A stretch of DNA of 9,924 bases from Spirochaetia bacterium (GTDB lineage Bacteria; Spirochaetota; Spirochaetia; Treponematales; Breznakiellaceae): the NCBI GenBank assembly GCA_025997675.1, contig BNUX01000097.1, positions 1 through 9,924 of the forward strand, read 5' to 3'. The notes below the pieces were generated by a model. That model was not told where the DNA came from and made no database searches. It saw nothing but the letters and a program-made list of their open reading frames with translations. This document shows, one piece after another, positions 1 to 5,635 of the stretch. A program made the translations under genes and the position numbers. Numbering within the stretch: position 1 is the first letter of the stretch; each line of letters begins with the position of its first letter.

Positions 1-127
1 CCTTTGTAGATTGTATTTCCGGTTCGGGTTCTTTTGCCGGGGCCGGGGCAAAAGTGAGAATAATCGGCCCTACCGGCATTTCCCTGGGTACATCTACCGT
101 AATCCGATAGCTGTCCGGGTTATCAAT
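1..127 (-). pseudogene. Inverted 5' fragment of the antitoxin gene (lacks its start in this orientation)
   Basis: Read on the - strand, these bases match antitoxin copy A at 515-641 with 126 of 127 identical. The single difference is at position 16 and changes residue 43 from Val to Ile. The fragment encodes residues 7-48 of the 123-residue antitoxin. At the two sites in this stretch where the downstream copies differ, it agrees with copy A and not copy B. Homology stops abruptly at 127/128. Upstream codons (146-130, - strand) give a TAA stop and no usable start codon, so as it stands this piece cannot begin translation normally. It continues past the left edge, so I cannot tell whether the rest of an antitoxin-toxin pair lies there. 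Confidence 0.9.
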
Positions 128-397
128 GATTGGGTACAGGCTAAATTAGGTCTTACGGTGAAGGGCCTCCGGCGGGTCACCCTGGGCAATAACCAGAAGG
201 AAATCTGCAAAGTCACCGAGCCGGTGGAGGTACACTGGAAAGATCGTTCGATGTCCTGCGAAGCCCTGGTTATACCCGGTGACGGCAGTGTGCTCCTGGG
301 CGCGATCCCGCTTGAAGACATGGATTTGGTGGTGAACCCGGTAAAACAGGAACTGGTAGGCGCACACGGCGATGAAGTTATATCCCTTGTCATGTAA
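128..397 (+). pseudogene. Clan AA (retropepsin-like) aspartic protease, 3' part only, catalytic end missing
   Basis: The translation ending at the TAA at 395-397 has the C-terminal half of the small bacterial clan AA aspartic proteases (AF_0612-like). It runs from WVQAKLGL through TEPVEVHW and the hallmark LLGAIPLEDMDLVVNP to the C-terminus, about 89 residues. Family members usually have roughly 110-130 residues and carry the catalytic Asp-Thr-Gly motif in the first 30 or so. That part is absent here and is replaced by the inverted antitoxin fragment. The reading frame happens to stay open back through 1-127 to the window edge, so a chimeric protein is formally possible, but it would lack the catalytic aspartate. 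I therefore call it a broken gene. The family call rests on my recognition of the LGAIPxEDMD motif, without an alignment. Confidence 0.72.
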
Positions 398-409
398 CCG
401 TCATTTTGT

Positions 410-440
410 CTGCATAAATACTGCGCCGCAGTACACCCGG
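410..440 (-). repeat. 31-bp remnant of the oxidoreductase 3' end
   Basis: This stretch matches 1270-1300 (2 differences) and 2130-2160 (3 differences). The last of these is the authentic 3' end of the oxidoreductase gene. It sits immediately before the first duplicated unit, where no oxidoreductase gene exists. It contains the short inverted repeat ACTGC-gcc-GCAGT at 420-432. The simplest reading is that it is the right-hand end of a further 860-bp unit whose remainder was deleted or replaced by the protease fragment. Confidence 0.85.
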
Positions 441-443
441 CCC

Positions 444-472
444 TTGTATCAAGCCGACCTCTCCCCTATACT
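444..472 (+). promoter_or_regulatory. Predicted sigma70-type promoter of toxin-antitoxin pair A
   Basis: A TTGTAT -35-like box at 444-449 and a TATACT -10 box (5 of 6 to consensus) at 467-472 are separated by 17 bp. Transcription would start near 479, giving a short leader before the GGAGG at 487-491. The -35 is weak (3 of 6), which suits a gene pair under autoregulation, although I see no clear operator palindrome. The promoter begins only 3 bp after the duplication junction, so each unit carries its own. Confidence 0.6.
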
Positions 473-496
473 GAAACTGGAAGATTGGAGGTTACC

Positions 497-868
497 ATGC
501 CTATACAGAAAACTATTGATAACCCGGACAGCTATCGGATTACGGTAGATGTACCCAGGGAAATGCCGGTAGGGCCGATTATTCTCACTTTTGCCCCGGC
601 CCCGGCAAAAGAACCCGAACCGGAAGTACAATCTACAAAGGAAATGTTTGACGAAGTCGCCCGCCGCCTTGGGTACAAGGATCATTTGGACTATCTCCGG
701 GCTAATACTCCCGCCACCCTTGAGGAAGCTGAGGCGGAGGCCGAGCGGAAGTTCAAAACCCGCAAGTCCATTTACGAGTATTATGGATGCCTCAAAGGGG
801 AGGATATTTACGGTGACGGTATGGAATACCAAAGGATGATGCGTGATGAGTGGTCCCACAGGCCGTAA
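497..868 (+). CDS. Antitoxin-like protein of VapBC-type pair, copy A
   Basis: This 123-residue protein is the likely partner and inhibitor of the PIN toxin that overlaps it. ATG 497 is chosen because GGAGG at 487-491 is 5 nt upstream. A TTG at 485 in the same frame overlaps that ribosome binding site and is unlikely. Residues 7-33 form a beta-rich N-terminal segment (SYRITVDVP...PVGPIILTF). A proline/glutamate linker spans 34-43 and helices follow at 48-90. A C-terminal tail at 91-119 (YYGCLKGEDIYG, then QRMMRDEW) resembles the toxin-wrapping tails of type II antitoxins. There is no recognisable ribbon-helix-helix or AbrB DNA-binding fold that I can name, so whether it represses its own promoter is unclear. 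It differs from copy B at one residue (His63 versus Asp63). The role is inferred mainly from gene pairing and tail similarity. Confidence 0.8.
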   Translation: MPIQKTIDNPDSYRITVDVPREMPVGPIILTFAPAPAKEPEPEVQSTKEMFDEVARRLGYKDHLDYLRANTPATLEEAEAEAERKFKTRKSIYEYYGCLKGEDIYGDGMEYQRMMRDEWSHRP

Positions 869-1241
869 ATACGTGTTCGACACCTGCGCGGCCACGTTCC
901 TCATCAAGGAGGACAGGCGGATGCATGATATATTACCGGACCTCAATGCCGGGAAATGGTATGCCAGCGTGATCACCCGGATGGAGCTATATGCCGAACC
1001 ACATATGTCCGCAAACAAGCTGGAGCGAGTTGAGCGCTTCCTTACCGATTCCACCGTTGTCCTTCTGGATAAAACCGTTGAGGATGCAGCGATTGCTATA
1101 CGCCGTGATTTCAGACCCAAAATTTTGCTCCCCGACTGTATTGTCGCTGCTACCGCCATTGTGCTAGGTGCGACGCTCCTTACCGACGATGACCGCCTAA
1201 AAAAACTCGTCTGGCCCGGATACACCGTACACCCCATATAA
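843..1241 (+). CDS. PIN-domain (VapC-like) toxin, copy A
   Basis: This 132-residue protein is a single PIN domain, expected to be a Mg2+-dependent ribonuclease that inhibits translation when not bound by its antitoxin. The acidic PIN residues are visible at Asp13 (VFDTCAA), Glu48 (RMEL), Asp98 (LPDCIVAATA) and Asp115/116 (LLTDDDRL). Length is typical of VapC. The start is GTG 843 or ATG 846; AAAGG at 831-835 gives spacings of 7 and 10 nt respectively. The start lies inside the antitoxin gene, a 26-nt overlap that implies translational coupling. Residues 41-86 differ strongly from copy B while the rest is identical (22 substitutions, all in that block). The catalytic residues are intact, so I expect it to be functional. 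Its RNA target cannot be read from the sequence. Confidence 0.9.
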   Translation: MMSGPTGRKYVFDTCAATFLIKEDRRMHDILPDLNAGKWYASVITRMELYAEPHMSANKLERVERFLTDSTVVLLDKTVEDAAIAIRRDFRPKILLPDCIVAATAIVLGATLLTDDDRLKKLVWPGYTVHPI

Positions 1242-1244
1242 TCC

Positions 1245-1300
1245 TTACCCGAACACCACCCCAAAATCCCTGCATAAATACTGCGCCGCAGTGCGCCCGG
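1245..1300 (-). repeat. 56-bp remnant of the oxidoreductase 3' end between the two units
   Basis: On the - strand this encodes the last 17 residues and stop of the oxidoreductase (GRTAAQYLCRDFGVVFG), exactly as at 2105-2160. There are two changes: a synonymous Leu codon (TTA for TTG) and a TAA stop for TAG. It has no upstream part and cannot be a gene. It marks the breakpoint of the tandem duplication and contains the ACTGC-gcc-GCAGT inverted repeat at 1280-1292. Confidence 0.92.
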
Positions 1301-1303
1301 CCC

Positions 1304-1332
1304 TTGTATCAAGCCGATCTCTCCCCTATACT
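1304..1332 (+). promoter_or_regulatory. Predicted sigma70-type promoter of toxin-antitoxin pair B
   Basis: The boxes are the same as for pair A: TTGTAT at 1304-1309, a 17-bp spacer, and TATACT at 1327-1332. The only change in the region is one spacer base (1318, T here and C at 458). The second pair can therefore be expressed independently of the first, although read-through from pair A is likely because no terminator is evident between them. Confidence 0.58.
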
Positions 1333-1356
1333 GAAACTGGAAGATTGGAGGTTACC

Positions 1357-1728
1357 ATGCCTATACAGAAAACTATTGATAACCCGGACAGCTATCGGAT
1401 TACGGTAGATGTACCCAGGGAAATGCCGGTAGGGCCGATTATTCTCACTTTTGCCCCGGCTCCGGCAAAAGAGCCCGAACCGGAAGTACAATCTACAAAG
1501 GAAATGTTTGACGAAGTCGCCCGCCGCCTTGGGTACAAGGACGATTTGGACTATCTCCGGGCTAATACTCCCGCCACCCTTGAGGAAGCCGAGGCGGAAG
1601 CCGAACGGAAGTTCAAAACCCGCAAGTCCATTTACGAATATTATGGATGCCTCAAAGGGGAGGACATTTACGGTGACGGTATGGAATACCAAAGGATGAT
1701 GCGTGATGAGTGGTCCCACAGGCCGTAA
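1357..1728 (+). CDS. Antitoxin-like protein of VapBC-type pair, copy B
   Basis: The product has 123 residues and is identical to copy A except for Asp63 in place of His63. There are about nine nucleotide differences, mostly at third codon positions. ATG 1357 follows GGAGG (1347-1351) with 5-nt spacing. The layout is as in copy A: a beta-rich N-terminus, a Pro/Glu linker, a charged helix and a toxin-binding-type tail with GCLKGEDIYGDG. Because the tails of the two antitoxins are the same while the toxins differ, each antitoxin may neutralise both toxins; this is an inference. I cannot assign the N-terminal domain to a named DNA-binding family. Confidence 0.8.
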   Translation: MPIQKTIDNPDSYRITVDVPREMPVGPIILTFAPAPAKEPEPEVQSTKEMFDEVARRLGYKDDLDYLRANTPATLEEAEAEAERKFKTRKSIYEYYGCLKGEDIYGDGMEYQRMMRDEWSHRP

Positions 1729-2101
1729 ATACGTGTTCGACACCTGCGCGGCCACGTTCCTCATCAAGGAGGACAGGCGGATGCATGATATACTACCGGA
1801 CCTCAATGCCGGGAAATGGTATGTCAGCATAGTCACCCGGATGGAGCTTCGTGCCGAACCGCGCATGTCCGCAGACAAGCTGGAGCGGGTTGCGGGCTTC
1901 CTTGAGTCTGCCATCCTTATCCCTCTATACGATCCCGTTGAGAAGGTAGCGGTTGATATACGCCGTGATTTCAGACCCAAAATTTTGCTCCCCGATTGTA
2001 TTGTCGCTGCTACCGCTATAGTCCTTGGCGCAACTCTTCTTACCGACGATGACCGCCTAAAAAAGCTCGTCTGGCCCGGATACACCGTACACCCCATATA
2101 A
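1703..2101 (+). CDS. PIN-domain (VapC-like) toxin, copy B
   Basis: This 132-residue PIN-domain putative ribonuclease toxin overlaps its antitoxin gene by 26 nt (GTG 1703, or ATG 1706). The active-site acids Asp13, Glu48, Asp98 and Asp115/116 are kept. Residues 1-40 and 87-132 are identical to copy A, but residues 41-86 carry 22 substitutions, including Tyr50Arg, His54Arg, Glu64Ala and Leu74Pro. All eight codons 105-112 (2017-2038) differ from copy A by a synonymous third base. The stop at 2099-2101 is followed after 3 bp by the stop of the convergent oxidoreductase gene, with no visible terminator between them. The frame is intact and the protein is probably functional. Confidence 0.9.
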   Translation: MMSGPTGRKYVFDTCAATFLIKEDRRMHDILPDLNAGKWYVSIVTRMELRAEPRMSADKLERVAGFLESAILIPLYDPVEKVAVDIRRDFRPKILLPDCIVAATAIVLGATLLTDDDRLKKLVWPGYTVHPI

Positions 2102-2104
2102 CCC

Positions 2105-3598
2105 CTACCCGAACACCACCCCAAAATCCCTGCACAAATACTGCGCCGCAGTGCGCCCGGTAATAACCGCCGCCGGGGTTCCTCCGGGGGGCATCATCCG
2201 CTGCCCGGCAAAATACAGATTCCCGATGCGCTTGGGTTTGCAGGGATAGAAAACCCGCTTTGTACCCGCCGGGGTTATGGTCATCCATGAGCCGTGATAG
2301 GTTCCGCAGTAGCGCTCATAGGTCAGGGGAGTCGCCACGTCCCAGACGGCAACCTTCCCCTTGATGGCGGGCAGTTGTTTTTCCAATGCGGCCAGGATCT
2401 GCTCAAACAATTCCCGCTTGCGTTCATCGTAGCGCCCCTGTTCACGCTCCCGCTTCCAGTACCCGTAGGAGTCGCCGGCGATAATAAGGGTAATGGCGGA
2501 ACAGCCTTTGGGCGCGTAACCGGCGGATCCAAAATAGAGTTTGTACGCCAGTCCCGTAATAATCCGCCCGGCATGCTCAAAGGGATGTTCCAGGGGGAAG
2601 GTGATGCTTTCAGGAAGGCTCGATAAATCAGCTTCCACCCCGATGCTGATAAAGGAACACATGATCAGCGCCCCGGGCCGGAAGGTTTTTACCCGCATCC
2701 TCCGGGCCCAGCCCTCGCGGATAGGGGGATCGAAGAGGGTGTCAACTGCGGCCAGGGTATCGGTACATACGATGCAGGCATCCGCAGGAATTGTTTCACC
2801 CCCGATGACAAGCCCTGTGGCTTTGCCCGCCCTAATCAGCACCTTTTCTACTTTTTTGCCATACCGGATATGGCCCCCCAGTGCTTCAAAGCACTTTGCC
2901 ATATTCGCCGCCAGGACGAGGGAGCCCCCTTCAATATACCCGCCATCCCCGGCGGCAAAACAGCCCAGGGTCGCCACAAGGGATAGTGTATCGTAGGACG
3001 GATTTATCACGGAGGTCAAGAGCAGCCGGATTGCCGGATGCTTAAATTTCGCCGCGTAGTCGGTGACCGAAAGGGCGCTCAGGGGAATGATACGCAAAAC
3101 GGCGGGCAGCATCCTTAAGAGCGTCACCAGTGAGGGGGCCTTTACCACCGTTTTAAGGAAGAAAATATCCATAACCGGCATACTAAAGGCGATAAAACGG
3201 ATAATGTCCCTGCAGAGTTCCCGTATCCGCGGAGTATCTTCCGGTGACACCGCACATAAATGGGTTTCCAGTTTTGCAACATCCCGGTACAAACAGACCT
3301 GCAGCCTACCGCCGGCCCGCCAGTCGCAAACCGTAAAGGGATCCCCCGTTTCTACCCGGGTCTCCTCCGTAAGGGCGCCGACCTCGCGCCACACCCGGTT
3401 AAGCGGCTTGTCCGCCCCCGAGCCGGTGAGCCAATGCAGTCCGCCCTCAAAGAGATACCCCTTCCGCTGCCAGCTGGTACAGTTCCCCCCGGGGATAGTG
3501 TGTGATTCGTAAATCGTTACCTCAAATCCGCTTTTCCGTGCGTAGATGCCCGCACTCAGCCCGGCGATTCCCGCGCCGACAATCAGAATGTTAGCCAT
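2105..3598 (-). CDS. FAD-dependent oxidoreductase, phytoene desaturase/CrtI-like (COG1233 type)
   Basis: This 497-residue flavoprotein probably catalyses a desaturation, saturation or isomerisation of an isoprenoid or other lipophilic substrate; the substrate is not known. A Rossmann FAD-binding start is clear: GAGIAG at residues 8-13, acidic Glu31 ending the second strand, then the PGGN loop at 36-39 typical of the CrtI/retinol-saturase group. The C-terminus has the second flavin-contact region, NLYFAGQ then PPGGTPAAVITGR near 458-482. Length suits the family. ATG 3598 is preceded by a purine-rich AGGAAGAGGG ending 4 nt away. It lies 60 bp downstream of the TPR gene in the same direction, so it may be the last operon gene or have its own promoter; I found no convincing one. 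Its 3' end has been copied into the tandem repeats next door. The gene itself looks intact. Confidence 0.85.
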   Translation of the reverse strand: MANILIVGAGIAGLSAGIYARKSGFEVTIYESHTIPGGNCTSWQRKGYLFEGGLHWLTGSGADKPLNRVWREVGALTEETRVETGDPFTVCDWRAGGRLQVCLYRDVAKLETHLCAVSPEDTPRIRELCRDIIRFIAFSMPVMDIFFLKTVVKAPSLVTLLRMLPAVLRIIPLSALSVTDYAAKFKHPAIRLLLTSVINPSYDTLSLVATLGCFAAGDGGYIEGGSLVLAANMAKCFEALGGHIRYGKKVEKVLIRAGKATGLVIGGETIPADACIVCTDTLAAVDTLFDPPIREGWARRMRVKTFRPGALIMCSFISIGVEADLSSLPESITFPLEHPFEHAGRIITGLAYKLYFGSAGYAPKGCSAITLIIAGDSYGYWKREREQGRYDERKRELFEQILAALEKQLPAIKGKVAVWDVATPLTYERYCGTYHGSWMTITPAGTKRVFYPCKPKRIGNLYFAGQRMMPPGGTPAAVITGRTAAQYLCRDFGVVFG

Positions 3599-3658
3599 GA
3601 TACCCTCTTCCTATTTTTCAATTATGGTGCAGACAGCAAATTTGTTTTTTCTAAATCT

Positions 3659-5635
3659 TTACCGCAGACTCCGGAGCAAACTCCTCAGTTCCGGGTCCGC
3701 CATAGTATCCGGCGGCTTATCCGCAGGTTTTTCATTCTGTAAAATAATCTCATCCCCAATGCCGATACGATCAAAGAAACCCTGGCGGGCAAGTATCCCC
3801 ATAGCCACCTCCTCATCCGCCCGCTCTATCCGCAGTTTTCCTACCACATCCCCCGGGGAATAGTCGAGGCCTATGCCTTCGTTGCGGACAAAGGGCTGCC
3901 CCTTTTTCACCACATCGTATTCTGTTTCCGCCTTGACGCCATCCGCCCGGCCCTTGTCGATGAGCCCCTGGGAAGAGCGGCGCTGCACCAGTTCCGCACG
4001 GAAGGGCAGAGCGGCGGAAAGCTGGTCCGTAAGGCCCCGGGAGGCATTTCGCAGACGGTCGTCGCCGGTGCGGTAGGTATAAAAAGAAGCGGCGGGGGAC
4101 CCGGTGCGGCCCACAAAGAGTTCCCCCTTGAGGGAAAGGTCCCGCTCGTTTTCGGAAACCGTGACTATCAGGAAGTAATCCGCGCCGGCTTCCCGGGCGG
4201 TACGGAAGGCGGCGGAAAAGGATGGCTGTTTAAGGTCCAGGTTCGGGGCAGCGATGTTCCGGTCGTGACTCAGGAGGTCCCGGACATAGGCGGAACCAAC
4301 GGCGCCGGCGTCGGCGTGGTAGAAGGCCCCCCCGGAGGCTATGGAAAACACCGCCACCTTCCAGTGCCGTTTGGCGATTTCCACGGGGTCCGCATCCCAG
4401 CGCCGATACAGGGCGTCCGCCAACAGGGCGTCGTAGGCTTCGATAGCATCGTTGATCGCAAGCTCTGAAGTGCCTTGCTCATTATCCCGAAGGAACCGCA
4501 GTTCCTCTAAGTACCGGGCGGGGTATCCCGCCAGGCGCAGCAATTCTGCGTATTCCCGCCGGTCCTTTGCATAGGGGTTGAGCCGCAGCCCCCGGCGGTA
4601 CTCAAAGAGGGCTTGATCCCGCAAGTTCCGGGACCGGTAGTCCCGTGCCCGGTTAAAATGCCAAATAGCCCAGCGGCCTCTTTGGGGGTCCTCCATGCCG
4701 GTATTGCCGATGAGGAGGTCCTCCAGGGCGGACCGGACAAATTCATCGTTGGGATCGATGCCCGAAGCCTCCGCAAGTATCTTCATGGCCTCCGTAATCC
4801 GTCCCATGTTGATAGCAGCCATACCCTTGAGGTACCACGCGCTAATATCACTGCGGTTATCCGCAATAGCCTGGTCTGCCAACCGGGCGGCCTCTTCAAA
4901 CCGGCCGGACCGGTACCAGAGGCCGGCCAGCAGCGCCCGGGAAGGTTTGTGACCCGGCCGCAAGCCCAGGGCTTGTTCGGCGTAGCCAATAGCCTGGGGG
5001 AACCGTCCCGCCTTGGCTTCGATATAAGCGGCGTAGTAGTAGACCCGGTAATCCTCACGATGCTGCAGCAGAGCCCGCTCAATATACGGGCGGGCATTTT
5101 CAAAATCCCCCAGGGAACACCGCACCAGTGCCAGTGAAAGGAGAAGCCGCCGGTCATCAGGAAAACGGCGCTCCTCCCGCTGGTACCGGGCAACCGCTTC
5201 CCCCACCCGGCCCCGGGCCACATCCAGTTCCGCCTCCGCAAAGAGGGCTTCCCTGTTATAGGGCTCCTGCTTAAGAATACCGGTGAGGATCACCTGTGCC
5301 GCATCCAGCTGCCCCAGGGCTATCAGGGTAGTGGCTTCCAGATTGGCAAGGGGCATACTGCCCCGGGCCAGGGTCCGCGCCTTCCGCACCCAGGTCAGGG
5401 CCTGATCGAATTCGCCCAGCTCATAGTAACACTCCGCCAGGGCGGCGGTCCCCTCGGCGTGGGCGGGGTTCAGGCGGACACATTCCAGCAGCGCTTCTGC
5501 GGCGGCGTACCAGTCTTCCCGCACCATAGCGGCACGCCCCTGGTCGTAATAGGAGGCGGCGGTGGGGGATGATTGAGCATGAAGCGGCAGGATAACCGCT
5601 AAGGTTAAACTTAAAAAGAAAACCTGCGCTTTCAT
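3659..5635 (-). CDS. Secreted TPR-repeat protein with FlgT-like C-terminal region
   Basis: The 658-residue protein begins with a signal peptide (Lys2, hydrophobic core at about 5-18, probable cleavage after Ala20, no lipobox cysteine), so it should act in the periplasm. Residues about 25-330 are successive tetratricopeptide repeats with the usual Tyr/Ala/Pro pattern (AAEALLECVRLNPAHAEG, FEEAARLADQAIADN). A further helical region follows to about 390. From about residue 425 (WKVAVFSIASGG) comes an alpha/beta region, then a beta-rich end (GLIDKGRADGV, GDVVGKLRIERA, GIGDEIIL) that resembles the C-terminal domain of FlgT/LPP20-type envelope proteins; this is a pattern-based guess. The start overlaps the stop of the upstream CBS-protein gene (ATGA), with AAAAGGG 6 nt before it, so expression is coupled. 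TPR domains suggest a scaffold for an envelope complex; the partner is unknown. Confidence 0.85.
   Translation of the reverse strand: MKAQVFFLSLTLAVILPLHAQSSPTAASYYDQGRAAMVREDWYAAAEALLECVRLNPAHAEGTAALAECYYELGEFDQALTWVRKARTLARGSMPLANLEATTLIALGQLDAAQVILTGILKQEPYNREALFAEAELDVARGRVGEAVARYQREERRFPDDRRLLLSLALVRCSLGDFENARPYIERALLQHREDYRVYYYAAYIEAKAGRFPQAIGYAEQALGLRPGHKPSRALLAGLWYRSGRFEEAARLADQAIADNRSDISAWYLKGMAAINMGRITEAMKILAEASGIDPNDEFVRSALEDLLIGNTGMEDPQRGRWAIWHFNRARDYRSRNLRDQALFEYRRGLRLNPYAKDRREYAELLRLAGYPARYLEELRFLRDNEQGTSELAINDAIEAYDALLADALYRRWDADPVEIAKRHWKVAVFSIASGGAFYHADAGAVGSAYVRDLLSHDRNIAAPNLDLKQPSFSAAFRTAREAGADYFLIVTVSENERDLSLKGELFVGRTGSPAASFYTYRTGDDRLRNASRGLTDQLSAALPFRAELVQRRSSQGLIDKGRADGVKAETEYDVVKKGQPFVRNEGIGLDYSPGDVVGKLRIERADEEVAMGILARQGFFDRIGIGDEIILQNEKPADKPPDTMADPELRSLLRSLR

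Larger units (their letters stand above)
441..1300 (+). repeat. Tandem repeat unit A (860 bp) carrying a toxin-antitoxin pair
   Basis: Every feature of this unit recurs exactly 860 bp downstream: promoter, ribosome binding site, antitoxin, toxin and oxidoreductase tail. The unit boundary is the point where oxidoreductase-tail sequence (ending ...cccgg) abuts the antitoxin upstream sequence (cccttgtatc...). The same junction occurs at 440/441 and 1300/1301. By hand count there are about 11 differences from unit B between 441 and 963, 35 between 964 and 1096, and about a dozen after that, so divergence is very uneven. Confidence 0.95.
1301..2160 (+). repeat. Tandem repeat unit B (860 bp) carrying a toxin-antitoxin pair
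   Basis: This is the second copy of the unit at 441-1300, in direct orientation and with no length change. Its last 56 bases (2105-2160) are the true 3' end of the oxidoreductase gene, which continues uninterrupted to 3598. That identifies the duplicated segment as running from upstream of the antitoxin into the neighbouring gene. Confidence 0.95.

Noticed and set aside
420..432. ACTGC-gcc-GCAGT inverted repeat as a transcription terminator (also 1280-1292 and 2140-2152)
   Set aside because: The stem is only 5 bp with no following T-run on either strand, and in its original place it is coding sequence of the oxidoreductase.
449..1312. Long open frames on the - strand opposite each toxin-antitoxin pair (449-1312 and 1309-2124)
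   Set aside because: They are antisense shadows of the + strand genes. Both encode low-complexity Arg/Ser-rich protein with no motif, and the + strand genes have ribosome binding sites, a clear PIN domain and codon-position-biased changes.
1242..1356. Integron attC site between repeated toxin-antitoxin cassettes
   Set aside because: Repeated same-direction cassettes suggested a chromosomal integron, but no paired R' (RYYYAAC) and R'' (GTTRRRY) core sites are visible, and the repeated spacer is explained as the 3' end of the oxidoreductase gene.
441..2160. Insertion sequence or composite transposon
   Set aside because: No transposase frame, no terminal inverted repeats at the unit ends and no target-site duplication are seen. 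Plain tandem duplication explains the layout.
3599..3658. Separate promoter for the oxidoreductase in the 60-bp gap
   Set aside because: An AT-rich stretch with a CATAAT box exists on the - strand, but no -35 box lies at a suitable distance, so I do not call a promoter.
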